From: Gemmatimonadaceae bacterium
GTDB taxonomy: Bacteria > Gemmatimonadota > Gemmatimonadetes > Gemmatimonadales > Gemmatimonadaceae
Length of the DNA stretch: 64,000 bases
Direction: 5' to 3'
Assembly (NCBI GenBank): GCA_016720905.1
Contig: JADKJT010000003.1
Location: 124,001-188,000, forward strand
The translations under genes and the position numbers were made by a program. This document shows positions 8,836 to 18,931 of the stretch, in pieces. The number at the start of each line of letters is the position of its first letter. Within the stretch, counting starts at the first letter, position 1. The notes beneath the pieces were generated by a model. The model was given only the letters and a program-made list of their open reading frames with translations, ran no database searches and was not told the DNA's origin.

Positions 8836-10023
8836 ATGAACGAGACCACGAGCTTTCTCTCGTTCGTCAAACAGCGGGAACGCGGAAAGCTCAAGCTTTA
8901 CATCGGGTCGGCAGCCGGCGTCGGAAAGACGTATCGGATGCTGCAGGAGGCGCACGACCTCAGGCGTCGAACGCTTGATGTCGTTGTCGGATACGTGGAG
9001 GCGCATGGGCGTGCCGAGACGATGGCGCTGATCGGCGACCTTGAGCAGGTCCCCCGCCGGCGGGTGGCCTACCGCGGCGTGGACGTCGAGGAGATGGACG
9101 TTGACGCGATTGTCGAGCGTCGGCCGCAGGTGGCGATTGTCGATGAATTGGCGCACACCAACGTGCCGGGGTCGCGCCACGCCAAGCGCTGGGAAGACGT
9201 GCGGTTCCTGCTCGACGAGGGGATCAACGTCATATCGGCGTTGAATGTGCAACACCTCGAATCGTTGAACGACGTGCTGGAACGTGAATTGGCGATCAAA
9301 GTGCGGGAAACGGTGCCCGACTGGCTGGTGGCGCAGGCGGACCAGGTCGTGAATGTGGATGTGTCCGCTGAAGATCTTCGTCAGCGATTGGCCGACGGCA
9401 AGATCTATCACATGGAAAAGGTGCCGGCGGCATTGGCCAACTTCTTCACCGACGACAATCTGAGTACGCTGCGTGAACTCGCCTTGCGCGAAGTGGCCAG
9501 TTCGGTGGATCGATCACGCGAGTTGGCCACGCGTCGGGAGTCGCCTCGGACGCAAGCCGCACGGGACGTGGACCGCCTGATGGTCTGCCTCTCCAGCAAT
9601 CCGTCGCTGTCGCGAGAGCTCCTGCGCAAGGCGAGTCGCATTGCGGGGCGCCTCAATACCGACTGGTTCTGCGTCTACGTGCAGACACCACAGGAGCGTG
9701 CCGATCGCATCGACGCGGCCGTGCAGCGACGATTGGTGGACAATCTTCAGCTGGCACAGTCGTTGGGCGCGGAGAACGTCAAACTGATTGGTGAGGACGT
9801 CGCCAACGCGTTGGCGCAATTCGCCCGGGAACGTGGCGTGGCGCTGGCGCTCGTGGGACAATCGCGTCGATCGCGCTGGTACCGCCTGCGGCGGCGCTCG
9901 GTGGTGGAGCGATTGTTGGAGAACAGCGAGGGGCTGGACGTGCTGGTGGTGTCAGGGGATGAGCCGACGGCGCGTGAGCCGCGTTCGGCCATTCGCGATA
10001 TGGCCGACGGTGCCCAGTCATGA
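8836..10023 (+). CDS. KdpD N-terminal half: KdpD sensor domain plus USP domain
   Basis: A 395-residue soluble protein matching the N-terminal part of KdpD. It opens with the KdpD domain: Walker A GSAAGVGKTYRML (Lys31), GYVEAHGR, the VDELAHTN motif and WEDVRFLLDEGINVISALNVQHLESLND. A universal-stress-protein-like domain follows (about 245-370) with the nucleotide-loop-like GQSRRSRW. No kinase core is present; that is encoded at 1291-2802, upstream of the transporter. The ATG at 8836 begins 10 bp after the porin stop; the longer frame from 8656 runs inside the porin gene and is rejected. Its stop overlaps the next start by 4 bp. It probably senses potassium or cyclic di-AMP and acts on the separate kinase half (inference). 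Confidence 0.92.
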   Translation: MNETTSFLSFVKQRERGKLKLYIGSAAGVGKTYRMLQEAHDLRRRTLDVVVGYVEAHGRAETMALIGDLEQVPRRRVAYRGVDVEEMDVDAIVERRPQVAIVDELAHTNVPGSRHAKRWEDVRFLLDEGINVISALNVQHLESLNDVLERELAIKVRETVPDWLVAQADQVVNVDVSAEDLRQRLADGKIYHMEKVPAALANFFTDDNLSTLRELALREVASSVDRSRELATRRESPRTQAARDVDRLMVCLSSNPSLSRELLRKASRIAGRLNTDWFCVYVQTPQERADRIDAAVQRRLVDNLQLAQSLGAENVKLIGEDVANALAQFARERGVALALVGQSRRSRWYRLRRRSVVERLLENSEGLDVLVVSGDEPTAREPRSAIRDMADGAQS

Positions 10024-11033
10024 GCCTGCCTCGGGTTGACCGGATTCCCCAGCGCCTGCGCGCGGCGATCGGCCAGCGTTTGCTGTTGGGGCTGGCGCCC
10101 TCGCTCCTCGCCTTGGGGCTGGTGATCGCGTTGGCATACTATGGCGAGATCGGGCGCGAGGCGCCCGAGTTCGTCGTCGCCGGCGCGGCATCACTCGCGG
10201 TCATGTCACTGGCACTGACCTGGTGGAACACGCGGTATCTGGTTGGTCGACTGCGCCGGTTGGGACGCAGCGACACTGGAGGCACCACTGCATCGCGTGA
10301 CCTCGATGAGCTGGATCGGATTGAGCGGGAAGTCGCCCGACTTAACGATGCGCTGATGACCTTGACCCGCGAGCGTGCTGAGGAGGCGGAGCGATTCGCG
10401 AAACAACTGGGTGAGCAGGCCACCATGCTGGCCGCCACGTCGCGCGGTGTCGCAGCGCAGGTGGACGACGTCCGACTGCCGCTCCATATCCTGTTGGATG
10501 CGCGCTTCGGCGAGCTGAACGAAAATCAGGAAGAATTGCTGTCGGCGGCGCGCAGTGCTGCCGACGGCATGGACGCGGCGCTACGCCGTTTGTCGATGGT
10601 AGCGGACGCGGACCGTGATGCGCTGGTGGTGCGGCCTGAGTTCGTCTCGCTGAACGACATTGTCCGAGCCATTCTCCCAATGGTCCGCGCCAGCGCCGAT
10701 CGTCGGGGGACCCGAATCGATGTCGCCCTGGAACCGGCACTGCCGCGCGTGTGGGCCAATCGTGCGGCATTGGCGGAAGCCATCGCGCTGATCGCCACCA
10801 TGGCGGTGGAACGTGTCGGCGAGGGTCAGGGGCTCACCATCGGCACCACGCCATCGGCGCGCGAATGCACGATGCATGTCGGCCCCGCCGCCTTGAGCCT
10901 GCTGGATGAGCCGTTGGTCATCGCGGCGCAGCGCGTATTGCGTGTGCAGGGTGCCTCGCTGCGGGCGGTGGGACACGCGATTGAAATCGTGCTGCCGCGC
11001 GCACCGGCTGCGCCGTCGCGCGACCACTCGTAG
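10020..11033 (+). CDS. Degenerate histidine-kinase-like membrane protein
   Basis: A 337-residue protein with two membrane helices (about 22-42 and 52-70), a HAMP/coiled-coil stretch (about 90-145) and a helical pair resembling a kinase dimerisation domain, where the expected SHDLRTPL reads VDDVRLPLH, so the normal phospho-acceptor His is absent. The C-terminal part has the layout of an HATPase domain, with a possible N-box remnant in LAEAIALIATMA, but no recognisable G1 or G2 boxes. It is therefore probably catalytically dead. The ATGA overlap with the KdpD sensor half suggests that both proteins work together, perhaps as a membrane anchor for the sensor. It could also be a diverged HAMP adaptor. 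Confidence 0.6.
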   Translation: MSLPRVDRIPQRLRAAIGQRLLLGLAPSLLALGLVIALAYYGEIGREAPEFVVAGAASLAVMSLALTWWNTRYLVGRLRRLGRSDTGGTTASRDLDELDRIEREVARLNDALMTLTRERAEEAERFAKQLGEQATMLAATSRGVAAQVDDVRLPLHILLDARFGELNENQEELLSAARSAADGMDAALRRLSMVADADRDALVVRPEFVSLNDIVRAILPMVRASADRRGTRIDVALEPALPRVWANRAALAEAIALIATMAVERVGEGQGLTIGTTPSARECTMHVGPAALSLLDEPLVIAAQRVLRVQGASLRAVGHAIEIVLPRAPAAPSRDHS

Positions 11034-11046
11034 CCTCGCCGTCCGG

Positions 11047-12438
11047 CTAGGCGGGCGGCTTTGCCGAATCCGGCAACGGGGCCGTATCGCGCGGAATGCT
11101 GTCTGCGGTGGCAGAATCCCGTTTCGCGCGCGCCGGAGCAATGCGCTTCTTCGGCGTCGGCGATGCCGCCGGCTTCGCAATACTGTCGGTCACGGTTGCT
11201 GCACTCCGCAACCGCTCGATGTACGGCATCACCGGTCCGGCAACCGTGCGCGAGACCGATGCAATGGAATCGGACAGGCGGCGTGCCGCACCATCGGCCT
11301 GCTTCGCACCATACCAGTACAAGCCATACACAAACGCACCGACCACCAGCAGCGCCGGCACCAGCCGGCGCTTTGGCGCATCCGGCATGCCGATGGGTCG
11401 CGCCACCGGCACCTCGCGCGCGGCGGTCGCCGCCTCGATCGGCGGGGTCTTCGACCGGTCGGCCGGTCGCGACACCGTCGGTTGGTCAATGCTTGGCGTG
11501 CGCCGAGCCACACCCACGCCGCGTCCCTGCAGCGCGCGACCATACAGCTCCGCGGTCTGCGTCGGGGTCATGAGACTGATGGCGTTGGCGAGTTCGTCGG
11601 CGAAGTCGGCGATGCGCGGAAAGCGGTCGGCCGAGTCGGGTGCCAGCGCGCGATCGAAGACCGACTGCAGGGTGACCGGCCACTCAATGTCACTCCGGAC
11701 GTCGGCCAGTCGACGCGGTCGGCTGGTGAGCCGCAAGATCAGCGAGTCCTTGGCCGACGAGTCGGCAAACGCTTCCTGTCCGGTGAGCGCGGCAAATGCC
11801 ACCAGCGCCAGGGCGTACTCGTCCGACCGCGCATCCAGCACGTCGCCCGCCAGCTGTTCCGGCGACATGTATTCCGGCGTGCCCACCGCGAATCCAGTGC
11901 GGGTGACGCGCGTGGCGCCGCTATCCATGGTGCGCGCAATCCCGAAATCCACCAGCTTGACCAGGTACGTGCCATCCGCCCGCTTGCTGAGCATCAGGTT
12001 ATCGGGCTTCAGATCCCGATGCAGAATGCCCAGGTCATGCGCCGCCTGCAGGGCATCGGCCGCCTGACCGATCACATCGGCGGCCACCATCGGATGCAGC
12101 GCCACTTCACGCGCGAGCGTGGCATGCAGCGACTCGCCCTCGATGAACTCCATGGCCAGATACACCAGACCATCGGTGGTTTCACCGAAATCAAAAATCG
12201 ACGCGACATTGGGATGCGACAGCTTGCTGGCATTCTCCGCTTCGCGCGTGAAGCGCTGCAGGGCCTCCGCGTCGCCCACCAGCGCCGAGCGCATGATCTT
12301 GATGGCGCTCTTGCGCTTCATGCGGATGTGTTCGGCCAGAAACACCTGACCCATCCCGCCTTCACCAACGCGCTTGAGAATGCGATAGCGGTCGGCGATG
12401 ACCGTGCCGATGAGGATTGAGCCGGAGTCGTGGGTCAT
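11047..12438 (-). CDS. PknB-type Ser/Thr protein kinase, membrane-anchored
   Basis: A 463-residue Hanks-type kinase. The catalytic domain (about 17-280) has the glycine loop VGEGGMGQVF, the ATP Lys47 in AIKI, the catalytic Asp142 in HRDLKPDN, DFG at 164-166 and the activation-loop GTPEYMSPEQL, so it should be active. A proline-rich linker, one membrane helix (about 357-376) and a short Ala/Pro/Lys-rich tail follow. It lies 18 bp downstream of a second, very similar kinase and lacks that protein's zinc ribbon; the two look like a tandem duplication. Convergent with the degenerate kinase gene, 13 bp apart. Confidence 0.93.
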   Translation of the reverse strand: MTHDSGSILIGTVIADRYRILKRVGEGGMGQVFLAEHIRMKRKSAIKIMRSALVGDAEALQRFTREAENASKLSHPNVASIFDFGETTDGLVYLAMEFIEGESLHATLAREVALHPMVAADVIGQAADALQAAHDLGILHRDLKPDNLMLSKRADGTYLVKLVDFGIARTMDSGATRVTRTGFAVGTPEYMSPEQLAGDVLDARSDEYALALVAFAALTGQEAFADSSAKDSLILRLTSRPRRLADVRSDIEWPVTLQSVFDRALAPDSADRFPRIADFADELANAISLMTPTQTAELYGRALQGRGVGVARRTPSIDQPTVSRPADRSKTPPIEAATAAREVPVARPIGMPDAPKRRLVPALLVVGAFVYGLYWYGAKQADGAARRLSDSIASVSRTVAGPVMPYIERLRSAATVTDSIAKPAASPTPKKRIAPARAKRDSATADSIPRDTAPLPDSAKPPA

Positions 12439-12456
12439 GCCGTCGGTCGCCGAGGG

Positions 12457-14640
<2,184 letters not shown>

Positions 14641-14731
14641 GCGGTGCGCGAGTGGAGGCTGGAGTGGCGAAGGCGCCACCGGACCGTAGGGAAACCGTAC
14701 GTAAAGTAGCGCAGAGGCGTTACGTTGGGGT

Positions 14732-15838
14732 ATGACTCGCTTTCTACGGAATTCCCGACGCCTGCGCCTCGTGGCACTGGCAACGGCGCTGCTTCCCGTC
14801 GCGCTGTTGGCGCAGGGCGGCAATGCGTGGGCCCGCGCCGGCACACAGGGTGACTTTGTGGTGCGCGACTATCGCTTCACCACAGGCGAAGTCCTCCCCG
14901 AGTTGCGCCTGCACTACACCACGCTGGGCACGCCGCGCAAAGACGCGCGCGGCATCGTGCGCAACGCGGTGATGATCCTCCATGGGACCGGAGGGACCGG
15001 GCGCGGTTTTCTCAGCGGCACGTACGCCGGGCAGCTGTTTGGCCCCAGCCAACTGCTGGACAGCGCCAAATACTTCATCGTGCTGCCCGACGGGATCGGG
15101 CATGGCGGGTCCAGCAAACCCAGCGACGGACTGCGGGCCAAGTTTCCGCGGTACACGTACGACGACATGGTGGACGCGCAGTTCCGGCTGTTGACGCAGC
15201 ATCTGGGTGTCAATCACCTGCGGCTCATCATGGGCACGTCCATGGGGTGCATGCATGGCTGGGTGTGGGGCGAGACGCACCCGGACTTCATGGACGGCCT
15301 CGCGCCGTTCGCCTGCGTGCCCGCCCAGATTGCCGGCCGCAATCGCATGATCCGCACCATGGCCATGGATGCCATTCGCGATGATCCCGCGTGGCAGGGT
15401 GGCAACTACACCACTACGCCACCGGGCCTCAAGGCCGCCCAGATGATGCTGTACATCATGTCCAGCGCGCCGCTGGTGCAGCAGCGGCAGGCGCCCACGC
15501 GCGACGCGGCCGACAGTGTGATCCGCGCGTATCTGGATGGCCGCATGCGGTCCACCGACGCCAACGACTTTCTCTATCAGTTCGACGCGTCGCGCGACTA
15601 CGATCCGTCAACCCGGCTCGATCGCATCACGGCGCCCGCCCTGTATATCAATTCGGCCGACGATCAGGTGAACCCGCCGGAACTCAAGATGGCCGAGCTG
15701 TATGCGGCCAGGATGCCGAAGACGCGATTCATCATGCTGCCGATTTCCGACCAGACGCGAGGCCATGGCACGCATTCGCTGCCCAGCGTGTGGGGCGGCT
15801 ACTTGCGCGAGTTCCTGTCGTCGCTGGCTGAACGATGA
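14732..15838 (+). CDS. Secreted alpha/beta hydrolase (MetX-like fold)
   Basis: A 368-residue exported hydrolase with a signal peptide (about 1-28, ending LLAQGG). The fold follows the homoserine O-acetyltransferase-like branch of alpha/beta hydrolases: HYTTLG near residue 63, the oxyanion loop ILHGTGGTG, the nucleophile elbow GTSMGCMHGW (Ser about 169), the acid region INSADDQVNPPE and a late His in the segment RGHGTHSL. Substrate unknown; export argues against a role in methionine synthesis. Its stop overlaps the DUF983 start by 4 bp. It diverges from the kinase gene with a short shared promoter region. Confidence 0.82.
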   Translation: MTRFLRNSRRLRLVALATALLPVALLAQGGNAWARAGTQGDFVVRDYRFTTGEVLPELRLHYTTLGTPRKDARGIVRNAVMILHGTGGTGRGFLSGTYAGQLFGPSQLLDSAKYFIVLPDGIGHGGSSKPSDGLRAKFPRYTYDDMVDAQFRLLTQHLGVNHLRLIMGTSMGCMHGWVWGETHPDFMDGLAPFACVPAQIAGRNRMIRTMAMDAIRDDPAWQGGNYTTTPPGLKAAQMMLYIMSSAPLVQQRQAPTRDAADSVIRAYLDGRMRSTDANDFLYQFDASRDYDPSTRLDRITAPALYINSADDQVNPPELKMAELYAARMPKTRFIMLPISDQTRGHGTHSLPSVWGGYLREFLSSLAER

Positions 15839-16269
15839 CGTTTGCTCGCGCCGCGCTGGGCACCTTGCTGTGGCGCGCACTGCGATTGCGCTGCCCGCAT
15901 TGCGGTGGCAAGGGGCTGTTCTCGAACTTCGTCACGATCAAGACACACTGCCCAAGCTGCGGTTTGCGGTTGGAACGCGGAGAAGCGGACTACTTCGTCG
16001 GCGCGTATCTGTTCAACCTGATCGCGGTGGAGCTCATCCTGTTCTTCTGCGTGTGCGGCTTCGTGTATGTCACGTGGCCCGACCCGCCATGGGACCTGAT
16101 CACCTACGTCACGGCCGCCTTGATGCTGTCCGGATGCATTATTTGCTACCCATTCTCAAAGACCACCTGGCTCGCCGTGGATATCGCCATCCGGCCATTG
16201 TCCCCCGAAGAGCTGAATTGGCATGCGGCGTCGGGTGAGATGGGAGAACGGGAGCTGCCGCACCTGTAG
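15835..16269 (+). CDS. DUF983 membrane protein with zinc-ribbon motif
   Basis: A 144-residue protein: two CxxC pairs (CPHCGGKG and CPSCGLRL), then the typical GEADYFVGAYLFNLIAVE segment leading into two to three membrane helices (about 60-115). This matches the DUF983 family, whose function is unknown. The start overlaps the preceding hydrolase stop (ATGA). A 9-bp inverted repeat spans its stop codon. Confidence 0.88.
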   Translation: MTFARAALGTLLWRALRLRCPHCGGKGLFSNFVTIKTHCPSCGLRLERGEADYFVGAYLFNLIAVELILFFCVCGFVYVTWPDPPWDLITYVTAALMLSGCIICYPFSKTTWLAVDIAIRPLSPEELNWHAASGEMGERELPHL

Positions 16270-16283
16270 TGCAACAGCTCCCG
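16249..16283. terminator. Possible bidirectional terminator hairpin
   Basis: CGGGAGCTG (16249-16257) pairs perfectly with CAGCTCCCG (16275-16283) across a 17-base loop, between two converging genes and overlapping the DUF983 stop. No T-tract follows, so factor-independent termination is uncertain. Confidence 0.4.
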
Positions 16284-16305
16284 TCCGTCCCTTCGTCCGT
16301 CGTGC

Positions 16306-17259
16306 TTACTTCTCGGCGATAATCAGGTAGCGCGTGGTTGCCCAGAACTTGGCCGGATCGGTGATGCGGATGGACTCGCCGCGGAACGAACCGTCCTTTT
16401 CCTTCTTGGCGACTTCGATGAGGCCGACATCATGCCGCGACACAATGCGGTACGGCCGGTCTGCGCGCGGCAGCGGAATGGTGAGCACCTCGCGACGGTC
16501 ACCGCGGGTGAAACGGGCCTCGTCAAGCGAGCGGGCCGGCACCAGCGTCTTGCCCAGCTTGACGATGAGCAAACCGCGCGAGCCACCTTCTTCGGTGACA
16601 AGGCCGTCGGCCAGCAACTGACGCCGCGTGCCAACCACGTAGTAGACCTTGTTCTCGCGCACGTCCATCGCCTTCACGGTGTCAGTCAGGACCGCCTTTT
16701 CGGCCGTCAACTGCGCGTTCTGCGTCCGCAGCATCTTCACCTCTTCCTGGAACGCCACGATTTCCTTCTCGCGGTTGGCGAGACGCGTGTTCAGGTCGGC
16801 CAGCAACGTCGCGGTCGCACCCGAGTCGGCGCGCATGGTCTTCATGGAGTCCATCATCGAGCGAACCTGCGCCTGCCGGGCATTCAGTCGCTGGCGCATC
16901 TGCGTCAGGCGGGCCAGAATGTCCTTCTTGGCGTCGGCCGCTTCGGTCTTGCCGGACTCGTCGCTCTTGTTCACCGTGACTTTCGACGTCAGGCCGCGAA
17001 CCTGTCGCAGCTCGGCGTCCACCTGATCGGCGAACTTGGTGGCTTCCACCACCTGGTTGAGGGCGCGGTCCTTTTCAGCCGAGGCGCTCTGCATCACACT
17101 CTGTAGCGAGTCGCGCTGAGCGCTCGCGCTGGCCAGTTCCGCCGACAGCGAGTCGGCGCGGGCCTTGGAAGCCGTATCCGTGCAGGCTGTCGCGGCGGCG
17201 CCAAGGACGACACAGGCGACGGCCAGCAGCGCACGGTTGCGAAAATTGGTTGCGGGCAT
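16306..17259 (-). CDS. Coiled-coil lipoprotein of unknown function
   Basis: A 317-residue predicted lipoprotein with lipobox AAATAC (Cys26) and a long coiled-coil (about 35-190) rich in Ser, Gln, Lys and Asp, including a run of heptads to about 185. A C-terminal domain (about 200-317) of beta character begins with VYYVVGTRRQLLADGLV and ends with ATTRYLIIAEK. This architecture is common among cell-envelope proteins of unknown role. It diverges from the lipoprotein gene beginning near 17313. Confidence 0.72.
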   Translation of the reverse strand: MPATNFRNRALLAVACVVLGAAATACTDTASKARADSLSAELASASAQRDSLQSVMQSASAEKDRALNQVVEATKFADQVDAELRQVRGLTSKVTVNKSDESGKTEAADAKKDILARLTQMRQRLNARQAQVRSMMDSMKTMRADSGATATLLADLNTRLANREKEIVAFQEEVKMLRTQNAQLTAEKAVLTDTVKAMDVRENKVYYVVGTRRQLLADGLVTEEGGSRGLLIVKLGKTLVPARSLDEARFTRGDRREVLTIPLPRADRPYRIVSRHDVGLIEVAKKEKDGSFRGESIRITDPAKFWATTRYLIIAEK

Positions 17260-17312
17260 GGTATTGGGGATGGGGGGACTAACTCGAGGAACGTATGGGC
17301 CTTTGGCATCGC

Positions 17313-17942
17313 ATGAAAGTGCGCTACGTCACGCTTCCCGAATTCGATAGTGTCCTGGGTCACACATTTCGGCTGGCCCTGGCACTGGTCGTCTGGGTCG
17401 GATCGACCGGTTGTCACAGGCCAACACCCGTCATACCCCACGCCGAGGGAATGTCTTCCCCGTTGGACGCGCCTCCACTGGAATCGGTGTGGGTCCGGCT
17501 TCCGCCCTCAGCTGCCGATGCCCCCGAAGTGATTCGGCAGGCGATGCACAACACGGGACTCCAGACGTCGGCTGAGAGTCGCCAGCACCAGTGGGTTCGG
17601 GCGAGCCTGGGCGGCGTGTGGGAGGATCCGTACCGGTATCGCCAATGGCACATCGTGGCGAACTACGGAGCTGACAGCACTGCTCCGGGGACGATTGTCG
17701 TCGTGCGGGCGGTTGAGCAGTTCACGTCGTACCTGACCACGCTCAATCGACCGACCAATGCGAGTGCCCCGACCGGAGCGGGGTTTACCCGCACCCGCTT
17801 TGTGAACGACGCGGCGGTTGGTGATGCGCGGGCCGTCTGGGTGCAGGTGGAGCAGCTGGCGCTGTCGCTGTCAGATCGGGGCGGGGTGATGTTGACGGAC
17901 CTGTCCAGACGACGAAAGCGCACCGAGGTCGGGCCGCCGTAG
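17313..17942 (+). CDS. Predicted lipoprotein, function unknown
   Basis: About 209 residues. The N-terminus has a hydrophobic stretch ending in a lipobox-like VGSTGC, followed by a proline-rich linker and a compact domain with the pattern VWVRLPPSAADAPEVI and DPYRYRQWHIVANYG. I do not recognise a family. An in-frame ATG at 17295 would add six residues. The stop codon lies at the edge of a hairpin repeat. Confidence 0.55.
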   Translation: MKVRYVTLPEFDSVLGHTFRLALALVVWVGSTGCHRPTPVIPHAEGMSSPLDAPPLESVWVRLPPSAADAPEVIRQAMHNTGLQTSAESRQHQWVRASLGGVWEDPYRYRQWHIVANYGADSTAPGTIVVVRAVEQFTSYLTTLNRPTNASAPTGAGFTRTRFVNDAAVGDARAVWVQVEQLALSLSDRGGVMLTDLSRRRKRTEVGPP

Positions 17943-18064
17943 GGGTGAGCCGGCGAGGGGAGAACCCAGTCCTGCCCTCGCCGGCTCGCCCCTCTGGCGC
18001 TCGACGCTTCTGTTGCTGGCCCCTCAGTCCCTCGCCGCTCCCACTCCTCAGCCAGAAGCGTCAA
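17941..18064. repeat. Hairpin repeat family 2, copy D
   Basis: Directly after a stop codon, arms 17941-17959 and 17975-17993 pair over 19 bases with one mismatch around a 15-base loop (GAGAACCCAGTCCTG). A second, looser pair follows: GACGCTTCTG (18002-18011) with CAGAAGCGTC (18053-18062). The loop sequence recurs in inverse orientation in the copy at 53431-53540, and the right part recurs at 48359-48420. This fills the 142-bp gap between converging genes. Confidence 0.72.
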
Positions 18065-18084
18065 GGCACTCTGCACAGCGTGCG

Positions 18085-18927
18085 CTAACCCCACCCTCGC
18101 ACCCTGTACAGCAGCGTCGCCGCGATCTCATACAGCACGTCCTGAAAGGCCAGCCGACGATTCTCGCTGCGATTGAGCGCGTTCAACGAATAGTCGCGCG
18201 ACTCGGCCGGACGACACTCGACGGCGATGCCCACGGTCTCGAGAGCCGCGCAGGCCCGGTGTGTGTGCATCGGCGAGGTGACCACCGCGACGCGTCGCCA
18301 CCCATGTGTGCGGGCCAGCGCCGCGAAGGCCAGCGCTTCGTCGCGCGTACTGTGCACGTCGCGCACCAATCGCAGGGACAGCTCGGGTGCCATCAGCGCC
18401 ACGAGGGCGCGTTGATCGGCCTCGGACGACGCCGGTGGGTGACGATCTTCCTGGACGACCACCGACAGCGCGAGTTCGACAATCGCGCGCCGCTTCGCCA
18501 GTGACACCCCGGACAGTAAACGATCCAACGCCTGGCCAGTGATGCGTCCGTCATCGGTGAGTCCCCCCGACAACACCACCACCGCATCAACGGGCGCGGC
18601 CCCTTCGGCATCGGCGCGCACGAAGCGTGAAACCATCGGTCGCACGATCGGTGTGAACATCACCAGCATCAACCCGGCCACCAGCAGTCCGTTGGCCAGC
18701 CACAGCAGGGCACCCCATGCCGTCGGCCCCAGCAACGCGCCGCCGCCCAGCGCCAGTACGTGCAGCATCCAACGGGGCATGCCAAGCGTGCCCCACACCC
18801 CCAGCAGGTCGGCCACTGCCACGACGCCGACGGCCACTGTTGCCCCGCACAACCGCACCATCCAACCGGGGGCGCGAACACCGACTTCGGCGCCGCGCCC
18901 CCGCAGAAACACGTCCCGCCCCGTCAT
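18085..18927 (-). CDS. YdcF/SanA-like (DUF218) membrane protein
   Basis: A 280-residue protein with two hydrophobic segments (about 12-35 and 50-85) followed by a DUF218 domain: DAVVVLSGGLTDDGRITG, the acidic ARG-like turn, STRDEALAFA, VAVVTSPMHTHRA and a conserved late Glu/Arg region. DUF218 proteins are implicated in envelope biogenesis, often as undecaprenyl-phosphate or murein-related factors, but biochemistry is poorly known. I chose the ATG at 18927, five bases after the S9 peptidase stop; the longer frame would overlap that gene. Likely one operon with the peptidase. Confidence 0.8.
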   Translation of the reverse strand: MTGRDVFLRGRGAEVGVRAPGWMVRLCGATVAVGVVAVADLLGVWGTLGMPRWMLHVLALGGGALLGPTAWGALLWLANGLLVAGLMLVMFTPIVRPMVSRFVRADAEGAAPVDAVVVLSGGLTDDGRITGQALDRLLSGVSLAKRRAIVELALSVVVQEDRHPPASSEADQRALVALMAPELSLRLVRDVHSTRDEALAFAALARTHGWRRVAVVTSPMHTHRACAALETVGIAVECRPAESRDYSLNALNRSENRRLAFQDVLYEIAATLLYRVRGWG

Positions 18928-18931
18928 GCGG

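Noticed and set aside
10906..12420. 504-aa plus-strand frame over the first Ser/Thr kinase
   Set aside because: Antisense to an intact kinase and overlapping the preceding gene; composition not protein-like.
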